64,000 bases of DNA, taken from positions 62,001 to 126,000 of the forward strand of contig MU405296.1 of assembly GCA_022836615.1 (NCBI GenBank), read 5' to 3'. The stretch comes from Annulohypoxylon bovei var. microspora. Lineage: Eukaryota > Ascomycota > Sordariomycetes > Xylariales > Hypoxylaceae. Positions within the stretch are counted from its first letter, which is position 1. Each line of letters begins with the position of its first letter. Under the pieces are notes generated by a model. It saw nothing but the letters and a program-made list of their open reading frames with translations. It did no database searches and was not told the origin of the DNA. Below, piece after piece: positions 48,010 to 58,699 of this stretch. Made by a program: the position numbers and the translations under genes.

Positions 48010-49100
48010 CGTAAAGTAAATTTATATTAAAGTAAATGCGTTAAATTTCGTTTTAAACGTTATTTTTTTTTAAAAAAATAATAATAAAAAATTATATTTT
48101 ATTACTTTCCATTCTTATAAGTTTATATTTATTAAAATGAATTACGAAATTTACGATAAAAAATTATTCGCAATTATAAATTTTTTTAATAAATGGTATT
48201 AATATTTGAGCAACACTAAATCTGCAGTGCCTATTGGCTAAATCTGCAGTACACAGCCACTGTGGCGAAGGTCCGGGCTGAATCGGTACACGTTTCGCCA
48301 TACAAACCCCCATACAAACGCAAGTATTCTTTTTGACCCCTGCCCGCGCTCCCCCATCAGACATACCCTCCAATTGATTCAATTATTCCCACATCAAAAC
48401 AAGTTCAATTGAAAAGTCAAATTGATTCTTTAAAGGCGCTTTCAAACGGCCATCTTTGCATCGTTTTATTATATTTTATTTCATTTATTTAATTAAGTAA
48501 ATTCAATTGAAATCTAATCACTTGTCCATGCGACCGGGCTTTCACCCATACCTGGGCCACACCCGGCCACACTTAGCTGAGCCGTGGTCGCATGTGTAAA
48601 ACAGCCCAGTTTCGAAGCTTCAAAACATGACGTATTTTCGATGTATGAAATTGCAACCTGGTTTATTAGAAAGGCCTTTGGATACCATTGTATAATATCA
48701 GCTTTATATGAATTCATATATATTACTGGGCTCGATGCGGCTGTTTGAAGTTGTGATTGAAATGAGGTCAAATTGGTGTTCCTGCTTGAGGCGCGCGGCC
48801 GTAAATGGTTAGAGGGGGTACTTGAGATTGTATGGGGGATTGTATGGCGAAACGTGTACCGATTGAGCTCGGACCTTTTCTGTGGCAATGCACTGCAGAT
48901 TTAGCCAATCAATACTGCAGATTTAGTGTTGCTCTTATTTAAAAGGTATTAAATATTAAATTAAAATTTACTTTAATTATTAAAATTTAATTTATTTTAT
49001 AATAATTAAAATATTAAACCGGAAGTAAGTTAAATAAGTTTAAAAGTTTATAAAATATTAATTTATTATTAATTATAAATTAAATAAATAAAATAAAAAG
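48010..49100 (+). pseudogene. RNase H domain remnant, split by an insertion
   Basis: In the same frame as the reverse transcriptase, KVNALNFVLNVIFF and then IKMNYEIYDKKLFAIINFF run to 48207, matching the Gypsy RNase H core. Homologous reading resumes at 48935 (YLKGIKY, then YFIIIKILNRK and FIINYKLNK). The 727-bp element between them interrupts the domain at its Tyr-Leu-x-Gly stretch. Confidence 0.8.
48208..48934. mobile_element. 727-bp TIR element (MITE) inserted in the retrotransposon
   Basis: Inverted ends of about 110 bp start GAGCAACACTAAATCTGCAG at 48208 and end with the complement at 48934. The second block, including CGGTACACGTTTCGCCATAC, is also shared. Composition is normal, unlike the surrounding DNA, so it escaped RIP. 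Flanks read TATTT on the left and TTATTT on the right around the interrupted RNase H codons, suggesting a 5-bp TATTT duplication plus one extra T. A CTGCAG-rich motif is repeated within each end. Two short frames inside (48164-48382 and 48514-48888, minus) do not look like transposase. Confidence 0.88.
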
Positions 49101-49591
49101 GTTAATATTTTTTTAAAATTAATATAATATTAACTTAAAAAAGGAAAAATTAAAAATTAATTTATTAAATTAATTTTATAAGGAAAACATTTTTCGCATT
49201 TATATGGAATTTTATTTAATTTTACATCGGCGGTTATTTTTTTTTTAATTAAATTTTATAATATATTAACGTTAAATTAAGTTTTTAAATTTATTAATTA
49301 AATTAAAGAAATAAATTTAAACGATTTTAAATATGTTTTATAATTATATTAATTATTTAAAAATATTAAAATAAAAGATAAATTACTTTATTAAAAAAAT
49401 TATCTTTGGATTTTAAAAACGATTATATCGAAAATTATTAAATCCGAGCACGATATTTTCGTGGCAAAATATATAAATATAAATAAAACCTTAAAATTAA
49501 TTATTAAAAACTTTTAATAATTAAATATCGAAATTATAATTTAAAATTATATATAAAATTACCGAAATTATTAATAAAATAAAATCCCTTA

Positions 49592-50420
49592 CTATTAATG
49601 ACCACTATTCGAGCCGGGTGTAGTGGCGAGCCCGCAAAATTAGTTTCATCCCATTAAAAATGGGATATTTTCGTGGCTTATAACACATCACCTCTTGGGT
49701 ATTTATAAAATCTAAATACATAAGGCTTTTGTGCGAGCTTTTCTCTTTACTTTAATACCAAAAACATATTTCTTAGATTTATTCCAGTCAAGTTATTAAC
49801 CATCGAAATGGTAAGAAATTTTTATATAAAGAATACACCAAAGTGATTTAATTAAATATTGTCACGAATAACGCCTTTTAAGATATATAAAAATAATAGT
49901 TAAAAAGAGAAAATTTACAGCTTTAAAATAATATAAAAATTTCATATATATCTTAATTAATATTTGCTGTATGTTGTGTAAAAGGTTTTCCCATACAAAA
50001 TAAGTTTTCGAATTTGTATGGCAATACATTTAATATAACATAAATATCCAAATATCCAATAATTATAACAAACCTATATATGATTCAAAAGCTTACGATT
50101 TCCTTTATTAAATAGTTATTTTTTTATATTTATAAGACGCTTAATGGCGACAATATTCGATAATATCGTTTTGGTGTATTCTTTATACAAAAGTTTTTTG
50201 CAATTTCAATGGTCAATAACTCCACCAAAAGAAATCTAGAAAATACATTTCTAATATCAAAGTAAAGAGGAAAAGACAAAGAATAGCCTGATATAAGTCA
50301 TTTGTATAAATATGTTGATATTGTTGAAGTACGAGGCTTGAAAAATGGAAGATTTTGGTGGGGTGAAACTGATTTTGCGGGCTCGCCACTACACCCGGCT
50401 CGAATAGTGGTCACTAATAG
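49592..50420. mobile_element. 829-bp foldback element flanked by TA
   Basis: Ends CTATTARTGACCACTATTCG, with inverted repeats of over 60 bp including GAGCCGGGTGTAGTGGCGAG, flanked on both sides by TA (49590-49591 and 50421-50422), the mariner-type target. Pairing continues inward with mismatches: TATAAAGAATACACCAAA and the ATCTAGA/TTTAGA-type blocks recur as complements, so most of the element could fold into one long hairpin. No coding frame. It sits in the retrotransposon between the RNase H and integrase remnants and is less AT-rich than its surroundings. Confidence 0.85.
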
Positions 50421-50499
50421 TATTACGCTTTATATGGATTATTTTAACTTATAAAATTATATTATAAATTTTAATATATTATTATTATAAACTTTATTA

Positions 50500-50960
50500 T
50501 TAATTTATTATTATCGAATGGATATAATTTTATTTAAGTTATAATAAATACATTTATTAAAATGGTTTATTTTATATTTTTTAAAATTAAAAATAAAAAA
50601 ACTAAAAACTTTATTAAAATTTTTATGAAATAATATTAAAAATTTTATAATATTTCCTTTAATATTATTTTTAATAAAAACTTTAAATTTATATTTCATT
50701 TATAAAAAAACTTCTTTAAATTAATAAATATTAAAATTTAAATAAACATTGTTTTTTATCTTTAAATTAATAATTAAATTAAACGTTTTAATTAAATTTT
50801 TAAAATTTATTTAAAAGTTTTTATTAATTATAAAATAAATAATTAAAAAGATTTTTTAATTATAATTAAATTTATTTATAATAATATTATTTTATTTTTT
50901 ATACATTTAACTTTTTTTTACGCGAATTATAACTTTTATTTAATAATTTATAATTTATTT
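50500..50960 (+). pseudogene. integrase core remnant (Gypsy pol)
   Basis: The plus strand reads LLLSNGYNFI, stop, VIINTFIKMVYFIFFK, then IIFNKNFKFIFHF further on. These fit the DDE integrase core, where VIID and SDRD normally supply the two Asp residues; both are now Asn, as RIP would make. Placement after RNase H gives Ty3/Gypsy order. Confidence 0.75.
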
Positions 50961-51592
50961 ATAAAAATTCTTTATAACTTAAATAATAAGTTTTATTTAT
51001 ATTAAATAATATAAATACATTAAAACGTTTAAAAGCATTTTAAACATAATTAATAATATATAAAAAAATGGGTTAATAAATAAAAAAAAAATGCTTTTAT
51101 ATTTAAAGAAAAGTAATTTATAATGTTAAATGTAAAAAATATTAAAATTAAACGACTTATTAAGAAATTAAATTAAAAGTTATTTAATTTTTTTAAAATT
51201 TAAAAAGTAATTTCTTTTATTATTATTAAATTTACTTTATTTAAGGATTAAAAAATTTATAACTTTTTTTACATTTTTTTTATTAAACTTTATTACATTA
51301 ATAATTAAGAATTATTTAACCTTAACCAGGTTTTACAAAAAGTAGCCTCAATTAAATTAAAAGATTATTAAATGGAAAAAATAAAAATTTTTTTAAAAAT
51401 TTAAAAGAAAATAAAATATTTTATTAAATAAAAAAATTAATTAATTAAAAAACATTAAACTTAAAAACCTTACAAACATATATTTAATAAAGGTTCGAAA
51501 TTAATAATTAAATACTTTTATTAAATTAATTTAATAAAATCATAAAACCTTTTCTTTAAAATATAAATAATAATACTTAAAAAATAAATATT

Positions 51593-51605
51593 AAAAAGGG
51601 AAAAA
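51593..51605 (+). other. polypurine tract of the LTR element
   Basis: AAAAAGGGAAAAA, ending 4 bp before the 3' LTR: the usual place for plus-strand priming. Confidence 0.6.
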
Positions 51606-51609
51606 TTAA

Positions 51610-51926
51610 TGTTATATAAAGATTAAAAATACGATTATTAATAATTATTATTATAATATATATATAAATATTAATATATAATATAAAAAATTATTAAATG
51701 AAATTAATTATGAAATATAAATTATTATATATAAAAAGTTTAAATATTAAATTAATAAAAATTAAAAAACGTTTATAACGTTAAGAAATTTTATATAAAT
51801 TAAAATTAAATAATTTAATAATCCTTTTTTTATTAAAAACGAAGAATTATAAATTTTAAACTTTTAAAGAATTATTATATTAAATTAATCCTTAATATTT
51901 AAGCTTTATTATTAACCTTTATTACA
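51610..51926 (+). repeat. 3' LTR
   Basis: Starts TGTTATATAAAG and ends TTATTACA, keeping the canonical TG...CA termini lost from the 5' copy. Confidence 0.87.
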
Positions 51927-51959
51927 TTAACCATAAATAAAGTAAATTAATCTTTATAA

Positions 51960-53030
51960 ACTTTAGGTTTAAGTATAAGTTCATTCAATAGCTTATTAAT
52001 TGGTATCAAGTTGGGAGTTTCGATGTTATATAGTCCTTGTACAGGTATCACCAACGTTGTACTTTTAGGAAGTGGCTCGCAGGATGGGTTCGCATGGTTA
52101 CAGCAAGACTTAGAGCACTTGGTGTCTCTGGCCGACAACCCCTTTCTTATGCTCACACTGATCTGCCAACGTCTTACGGAGGCGATATATGCTTCCATAG
52201 ATGATAACTTCGATCGGTTACACGAGGTAGAGATTGGGAGCGGCCAAACAGGAATTATGATGTTTGGCGAGAATGGATTGCCGATGCCCCGGGGGAACTG
52301 CGAAGACCCTAACCTCCCAACCACAGTCCTCGGCGTAGCACAACACGCGCTTGCGGTTGAGGCCTATATCCGGGGCCACCTGCTGACTGTACGCTCGGTC
52401 AAGAGTGAACTATTGGCATTTCCATGGCAGCAGTTTCCGTCCATAGACTATGATCACGTTCTTGAGCAGAATGAGCTCATTGTTCAACAACTAGATTTCA
52501 TCAGCCGAACACTAGATTTTGCGCTCCTTCGAATTAGCCATCTGACGCAAAGAGCAAATGTTCAAGCGACAGCTGTAAGCTTTTATATACTTATTCTTTT
52601 CAACCCCTTTCTATTACCTAACTATTGAATTAAACCTTTATTTACCTTATATAGATCAATAATTTGCTCGCTCAACGAAATAATGAGATGAATCGCAAAT
52701 TAGCCGAATCTAGCACGAGCATTGCTAGAGATACTAGAAGAGATAGTCTGGCTATGAAGTCGATCGCCATTTTGACAATGGTCTTTCTCCCTGGCACCTT
52801 CACAGCTGTGAGTTAAAAGCTGGAAAAAGTGGTAAATTTTAACTAACCCCATCTCGCGGAGCAAGACATACTTCAGCACCCCCGCAGTGGCAGAATTGAA
52901 ACCATCGCAAAGTCGTTACTGGGTTGTCACAGTACCACTGACGGTGGCTGTTGTGCTTGCATGGCTATTCTCCTTCTATTTCTGGGTTATTATCAAGTTT
53001 CTACCGCTGTATAGAAGAAACGTGATTTAA
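51960..53030 (+). pseudogene. CorA-like Mg2+ transporter-like membrane protein, N-terminus missing
   Basis: Three exons (51960-52574 open at its 5' end, 52655-52807 and 52866-53030), about 310 residues. The C-terminal half is typical of the fungal CorA-like family: a long helical stalk (QQLDFISRTLDFALLRISHL) followed by MKSIAILTMVFLPGTFTATYFS as TM1 and YWVVTVPLTVAVVLAWLF as TM2, ending LPLYRRNVI. The family normally has several hundred more residues upstream. Here the frame hits a stop at 51957, 26 bp from the retrotransposon's 3' target duplication, so the gene was probably beheaded by that insertion or by RIP spreading. No GMN motif is seen, as is usual for this fungal branch. Function unknown. 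Confidence 0.75.
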
Positions 53031-53857
53031 CAGGAGAAATAATCTAATGAGATACTGTGAGGTTCCGATATCTCTACCTAATCACCCCTATTCATTTTGG
53101 TCTACCTAGATTAGGTAGTATATAACTAAAATTTCAACACTAACGCTTCAATTACCAAGTGACGTGCTATTATCGCTTAACAGAGAAAGTGAAGGTCGAT
53201 TAAGGCTTATTGTAGTGATATTTTCGCGTGCGTAGTGGATAATACCTGAAGATGATGGGATATCCTGCTTTTTCTAACCACCTAGTCAGCATCGTTAGTC
53301 CTTTCCTCGCATCCACGTCATTGGTGAGTTTGACTATCGCCGCAATTTACATAAAATCCCACTCAGGAGGGTTCTTGTACATGGTTGAACCTTGGTATTT
53401 CATGTACGTAACCTTAAATACCTAATTAGGCAGGGACAAGATATCCGTCTCATGTAAACACAGGAGAGAAGGCACAAGTTATCGAGCACTTTCTGTTTCT
53501 AAGCTGTTGCTAGGGGCGCGGTAATGAAGATAGCTACTGCGATCTGGGACCGTGTTTTATTCGTGAATTTGTAATGACTCATGGCTCGCTTATAAACACC
53601 AAGCATAAACTAGACGCATTGTTACATGTTAAGGGCTTACGTGGAAAGCTAGTTATCCATATGATACAACATAACACAGGAACCTTGGATCATGCGTGAT
53701 GTGTTCTTTCTTGTCATGTTCTTTAGAAACTCTGCGCCTGTTAACTTTTATCACCACAATTCCTCCTTGTTTTTACTAAGAGAAACTCCCAGTAAACATC
53801 ATCCATTCTGTAAAAGACAATAGTTAATACCAAAAACACCGGACAATTATCATCAAC
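53031..53857. other. intergenic, no gene recognised
   Basis: Spacer. No supported feature. Confidence 0.45.
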
Positions 53858-54247
53858 ATGAGCGACTGGGATGCCTTCACGAAGTACCGAGTCGACGAAG
53901 CCAAAGAGCAGATTGAGGAATATAAGCAATATCTTGAAAAAATCGGTAGCGAGACAGATCCTCTAACTGACGCTGAAGAAACCGATGTTCGTTTGATTAG
54001 GGAATGGGCTTCTGATATTCAAGATGAGTTCCGCGTCACTGAAAGGGCCGCTCAGAACGATAATGAGTACACCACCGTCCTAAGTGATGCACTTGATGGC
54101 TTAGCCGATATCATTGATACTAGCAATGAAATTCTGAATAGGAACGAGGAAAAGAAGTGGGAATGGGAGACAGAGTCGGAAGAACATGGGAGCAATGAGG
54201 AGGAGGAGAAACAGAAAAAGGAAGATCCGGATAAAATGGAAGAGTAG
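53858..54247 (+). CDS. small acidic helical protein, unknown function
   Basis: Single exon, 129 residues. I do not recognise the family. The sequence is strongly charged and helical (DEAKEQIEEYKQYLEKI, then DVRLIREWASDIQDEFRV) and ends in a Glu/Lys-rich low-complexity tail (EEEEKQKKEDPDKMEE). No signal peptide or membrane segment. The start MSDWDAF is the first Met and is preceded by an A/C-rich leader (ATCATCAACATG), which suits a fungal start. It could be a real lineage-specific gene. Confidence 0.55.
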   Translation: MSDWDAFTKYRVDEAKEQIEEYKQYLEKIGSETDPLTDAEETDVRLIREWASDIQDEFRVTERAAQNDNEYTTVLSDALDGLADIIDTSNEILNRNEEKKWEWETESEEHGSNEEEEKQKKEDPDKMEE

Positions 54248-54715
54248 GAGAAGGTTGAATACCTAGTCTTATGGTTATAATCCGCTTTTGCAGTTGCAGT
54301 TAACTACCTATGTATTAATAAGGGTCCGTGTCACGTGGCTACCCTCAACTTAACCCTCTACCTTACTTGATTACAATGTTATTGAATATTAATTTAAGCT
54401 TCCTTCTTCAAAGGCAATGAAAGCCACAGTATGACTACTTACCTGAGGTAAGTAAAGGCTAGCGACCTTTGTTGTTTCGTAGCTTTCTTAGTTACTTAGG
54501 TAGTCTTAGGAGAAAGAACAACAATCTTATACGTGCCTAGGCAATACATAAAGAATTTGTTCATCTAAAGGATCATAACAATTCATATAGCCCAATTCTG
54601 CAACTCGCAAGTGTGCCTGAACACCAAGATTGATTATAATTATTCATCAACGATATTGTTTAAGCCGTGCTTCATAAACCCTCGGTACGTATCGTAGGAC
54701 TGCCCAACATTCAAA
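54248..54715. other. intergenic, no gene recognised
   Basis: Spacer before the RING-finger gene. Nothing else seen. Confidence 0.4.
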
Positions 54716-55738
54716 ATGCATACCAAAGTGATACTCAATAAAACCGGTAGCATTCTAGGTAAGATTCCAATTAGGAGGAGTGAACCTAGTCAATGCTGGG
54801 AAGTTCATAATAACAACAGCGCAGGCCGCAATTACCAATCTCCAAGAGGCAATCAAAATTGGACCGAGGGTATTGGAAGACCAAAACATCACCCTGATAA
54901 CTATCAACAAAATACCTACAGAATGCCCCGAGAAGGCTTACGTACCAGAAGATCTCGGTCACCTCTGGTGGCCCAGAACTCAGTTCAACATTCTCAATCA
55001 TCCCAAGATCAACAATCTAGTACGAGGGACCGAGAGCGTCTAAGTAATTTCAGAGAACGAGAGCGGGAGCATCCAAGTCACAACAGAGAGCGGGAGCAAG
55101 AGAGTAGGCACGCACCAAAAAACATATTATTGCAGGCGCTCCCCGAATCTCAGCACCTCATCCGAGACTACTTAATGGCAACCCCCGAATTTGACATTGA
55201 CAGTGGAGATAATGATGATAATGATAGTGGATGCTTCTTCCCATCACCAATGGCTACATTTCTAATAGATCGGCCTAAGAACCTCTCATGTATAATTTGT
55301 CAAGAGACGCCACTTCAAATGCATGATTTGGTTAATACGTCAGTGGAAGCTGTCCCAGGAATTCTTCCGTGTGGTCACGTAGCCTGCTTCAATTGTTTAT
55401 CAAAATGGGTCAAAACAAATAAAAGTTGCCCAATATGCCGAGAGAGTATGAAATACAGCTGCGGGCACACAATCCACGTTACGGCCATCTCATATCACAC
55501 CATTACTCGCTTACCAAAGACTCTTCCTAGGGGAGGAAAAGTCCGCCCTAGCTGTGGGCCATGCGAAGAGAAAGAGACTAGGAAAAAGATAGTCAGTAAG
55601 TTGAAAGAAGCCGCAAGATCGATGGTAAATAATCGACGCAACCCAGAATCCACCTCAAGGCTGATAGAACAATTACAAGAAGAATTCGAGAAAAGTACTT
55701 ATGAGTACGATTCTAAGTTTTACGATGTAGGTTGGTAA
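54716..55738 (+). CDS. RING-finger protein, putative E3 ubiquitin ligase
   Basis: Single exon, 340 residues. A disordered N-terminus rich in Arg/Glu/Gln (about 30-135, with RERERE-type repeats) precedes an acidic stretch (DSGDNDDNDSG, ~163-172). A C3HC4 RING follows: C192-x2-C195, C219-G-H221-x2-C224-x2-C227 and C238-x2-C241, in the segments SCIICQE, LPCGHVACFNCL and SCPICRES. Downstream is a Cys-bearing segment (YSCGHTIHV and PSCGPCEE) that might bind another zinc, then a helical tail. The RING type predicts ubiquitin transfer; substrate unknown. Similar small RING proteins are common and fast-evolving in filamentous ascomycetes. Confidence 0.75.
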   Translation: MHTKVILNKTGSILGKIPIRRSEPSQCWEVHNNNSAGRNYQSPRGNQNWTEGIGRPKHHPDNYQQNTYRMPREGLRTRRSRSPLVAQNSVQHSQSSQDQQSSTRDRERLSNFREREREHPSHNREREQESRHAPKNILLQALPESQHLIRDYLMATPEFDIDSGDNDDNDSGCFFPSPMATFLIDRPKNLSCIICQETPLQMHDLVNTSVEAVPGILPCGHVACFNCLSKWVKTNKSCPICRESMKYSCGHTIHVTAISYHTITRLPKTLPRGGKVRPSCGPCEEKETRKKIVSKLKEAARSMVNNRRNPESTSRLIEQLQEEFEKSTYEYDSKFYDVGW

Positions 55739-56529
55739 ATTGAAAGCTTTCGTTACATGCAGGGATACGTATCATTGCCGGCTGGTGCGATTTATATTCT
55801 GTTGTTTTATGTTTTATAATTAGTTAGGTAGTTGAAAATACGTTTAATATAAGCACCGCTTTAACACTACACTATTCAATAATAAGTGTGACTATTTCAA
55901 TATAATGAGGCCACAAGTCTAAAGCCGTATAAAGACCTGGCTAGCTTAGGTATTCTTAACCCTAACCCTAACCCTATTGATGTTAGTAAATCTTAACTAC
56001 TTAAGTATCGTGAGCCTGCCTCATTTCTCACTTATTAGCACTTAACTTACCCGAAATTCCTTTCAGCTTAAAATCATTATATGATTTTATTTATTACTAG
56101 AATTATTAGCGTTGGAAGTTCCAATGGGCCACGACATGTTTAACAATTCGTGCAAGCGCGGAAGCGGGGGTTCAGGGGTAATTTTGTATCTTGTGTGATT
56201 ACTAATCACATCTGACTTGTAGGTAAGGATTCCCAAATACATAGAAATCCTCCCGGATTTGGGTTGAGTCTTGTCGAAGCTGGCTTCAGATTCGATTTGT
56301 TTTATTTCATGGATTGGCTAGTTCGTATTACGTACTTACACCCACCACCGGAAGTGCTTGAGTCGCTTTAACAAGCCTTTCAAAGATTTACGGGTTTATT
56401 TATCACTATATGTTCTATATCTGGGTAGTTCGGCGGAAATATGAATCATTTAACAGCATTTAATTAAACATCTAAATTAATATTAAGGGTGAATGGTGAT
56501 AGACATAAAACAGTAAGAACCTCCTCGTC
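55739..56529. other. intergenic, with interstitial telomeric repeat
   Basis: Spacer between convergent genes. Holds the telomere-like run listed separately and no gene. Confidence 0.45.
55957..55977. repeat. interstitial telomeric repeat
   Basis: Three consecutive CCCTAA units plus a partial one (the fungal telomere motif TTAGGG on the other strand), in otherwise ordinary intergenic DNA. Confidence 0.8.
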
Positions 56530-57913
56530 CTAGTTTACTTTCCAACTCTTAGTTACATTTATTGCACTGTAAGGCTCAACTTTCTCCCCTAATCTTGCAA
56601 GCTCCAATGCTTCATCTCCACTCTTGGAGTTGGCAGAGTCAACTTGCGTAAAGCATCTGCCTGTTTGTTGCGTCCACCCAATTTCTTCACTCGTACTAGC
56701 GCGACTCGCAATAGTTGTGTTTAATGGATACAGCTTATCCACTTGCTTTTGAAGCCTTGCACTCTCTAGATCGTCCTCCACGTACATGGTTGCGCGCTTG
56801 TCACTCGTAGAGCCAAGCTTCACGGAGCCAGGGACTTGTCTAAGGTACCTAGAAGAGAAGTTGTTGTACAGCCCTTTTAGTCCGCCAGCATCAGAGGTGA
56901 ATGAAGATTTTATCCTTCCTGTGAAAGAGGTCATGAGGGGCTGCATGGTTGGAAGACATGCGCAGATGATAGATAGGTTCGCTTCCAATGCGCCAAGGAG
57001 GCAAGCGATGCCGCCGTACTCGGTGAAGTGAGTCATCATCCATTCTGCCCGAGTATTGTAGACCAGACGAGTTATGGAGATAACACAAATCCTATCTTAG
57101 TCAGCCTAGTAAACTCATATGGTGATATGCAATGGTAAAAAATCCGAAACTCACAGAATTCCAATAGTGAACAGGATTGTCAGAGCAATCTTTTTACTTA
57201 TTTTCAATGAGAGCGTCCACACAACTGGTACAGGGAGAAATAGAATCAAACAATCTAAAGTAACTCCTATGGCTGCTTGTGCAACGTAGAAGTGCGAAGT
57301 GTTAATACAATGGTAATTCGGGTAGGATACTTTATCCCAGTTGGCTTCAAAAGGCGTGCAGCCAGCTAGCGAGGCGATGACAAAGCTTAATCCGTATCCA
57401 GCGGTAGCTACCATCAATATATTAGCCGCAATGCGAAAGCGGTCATGGGTTGAGAAAACCGAAAGTAGAAAGTCGAGGATTGATATTTTGACGAATGTTA
57501 CTGCGAGTGAGCCGCAGACGTCAACGACCAGAAATTGCTACCTTCGGCGTTAGAGAATTTATATAAGAAGGTGTAATATGCGTAAAATCACCTTGGTTGA
57601 GAAAAGCAGTTGTTCGTCCGTAACGTGTATCATTTTTTGGCCAATCCCCCCAAGCGTAATGCAATAATTCTCACTGACGACCAAACCAAACGAGAACAGC
57701 TAAGTAATAGTATTAGTAATTACGTAGGGTATGCTACCGAGTCTCACTTACCCATGAAATGACAATCGTATAATCACATAGTCTGATCTTAACTCGCCGG
57801 ATATAACGAGCCCAAAACCTTAGGATAACAGCAAAAAAGGCGAGTGCAAGGCCACAACTGTTAACCACGAGAACTGCGGTAGGGAATCTCATAGCCGTAG
57901 AGTAGGGCGCCAT
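56530..57913 (-). CDS. fungal rhodopsin-domain (PTH11/SAT-like) integral membrane protein
   Basis: Four exons (57913-57752, 57699-57592, 57537-57155 and 57091-56530), 404 residues. Seven hydrophobic segments can be followed, starting with FPTAVLVVNSCGLALAFFAVIL and ending in YGGIACLLGALEANLSIICACLP. Family hallmarks are RFWARYIRRV after TM1, CTPFEANWD with the conserved Cys/Trp loop, the paired CINTSHFYV loop, LDCLILFLPVPVVW, and an ITRLVYN segment before TM7. A ~150-residue cytoplasmic tail follows. Such proteins are plasma-membrane receptors or accessory proteins, often beside metabolite gene clusters. It is divergent from the methyltransferase. Confidence 0.88.
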
Positions 57914-58699
57914 TTTTGCGATGGTTTGTAAGTTTACCGGTTAGAAGACAAAAGACAGAACCCAATTGATGTCGACGTCGAGCATAACCGAGTGGGAATT
58001 TTGTTTGAGAAATACTGAATCCTCCATAGGTTTCCGGTGTATCCTCCGAATCCTCGGAATTGACTCTCCAGAATACCACCTTGCGCCGCATGGAACGAGC
58101 CGCATGTATGTTTTAGGGCGGGGAGGGTGCCGAGACTCCTACCGCAACACGCGCGGCATTATCGCATCCAGGGTCGCAGATAAGGAGCCAATAAATCGCA
58201 GAATGGAAATGATCCGCTGGATCTGCTAGCATCCAGCATAATGCGTAGATTTATATCATTTGTAACTTTCTCACCTTTGGGTCTGTAGGCTCTTAGGTAG
58301 CATTGGGGGTCACTATTCAAAATCCTTCTGATTAGCGTGATAACGTGGGTGAAATAGTAGCCCTATGTAGTCGGGCGTGAGATACTATACCTACATAAAA
58401 GGTAAAGCTCACCCCCCATATATCCATTATCATGGAAAAGACCTACGAGGGTTACATTTAATAAAGCGTCATTCCTATATGTAGGTACAGCGTTCATTCC
58501 TAATGTTACACGACATGTTATAAACATGCAAATCTACGACTTCGTTTCCTCAAGGTGTATAGTAAGCAGACGTGCATGTTGAATGCCGTTTCCGTTTCGG
58601 TCACCTGCATATACTTAGGCGAAATCGTTCCTCTCCTTTTGTTTCACCTCAAGCCACCCAATTTACACCTTCCATTGTATTGACGATTAGTTCTGCAGG
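57914..58699. promoter_or_regulatory. shared upstream region of the rhodopsin-domain and methyltransferase genes
   Basis: 786 bp between divergent starts. No specific site supported. Confidence 0.4.

Larger units (their letters stand above)
43115..51926 (+). mobile_element. Ty3/Gypsy LTR retrotransposon relic, heavily RIP-mutated
   Basis: Bounded by 316/317-bp direct repeats (43115-43430 and 51610-51926) and by 5-bp flanks TTAAT (43110-43114) and TTAAC (51927-51931), a target duplication differing by one C/T change. A purine-rich AAAAAGGGAAAAA lies just before the 3' LTR. Reading the plus strand through stop codons, reverse transcriptase (about 47280-47760), RNase H (about 48010-48207, resuming at 48935) and integrase (about 50500-50960) motifs occur in Ty3/Gypsy order. 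Two later insertions (48208-48934 and 49592-50420) add about 1.55 kb; without them the element is about 7.25 kb. Most acidic catalytic codons have changed, so it is dead. Confidence 0.85.

Noticed and set aside
48514..48888. 124-codon frame inside the 727-bp element
   Set aside because: No transposase or other domain; it spans the inverted-repeat end and is probably chance.
41335..51955. Centromere or mitochondrial insertion as an explanation for the AT-rich block
   Set aside because: Recognisable LTRs and pol motifs with RIP-type changes explain the composition; no mitochondrial gene is visible. A centromeric location cannot be excluded from sequence alone.
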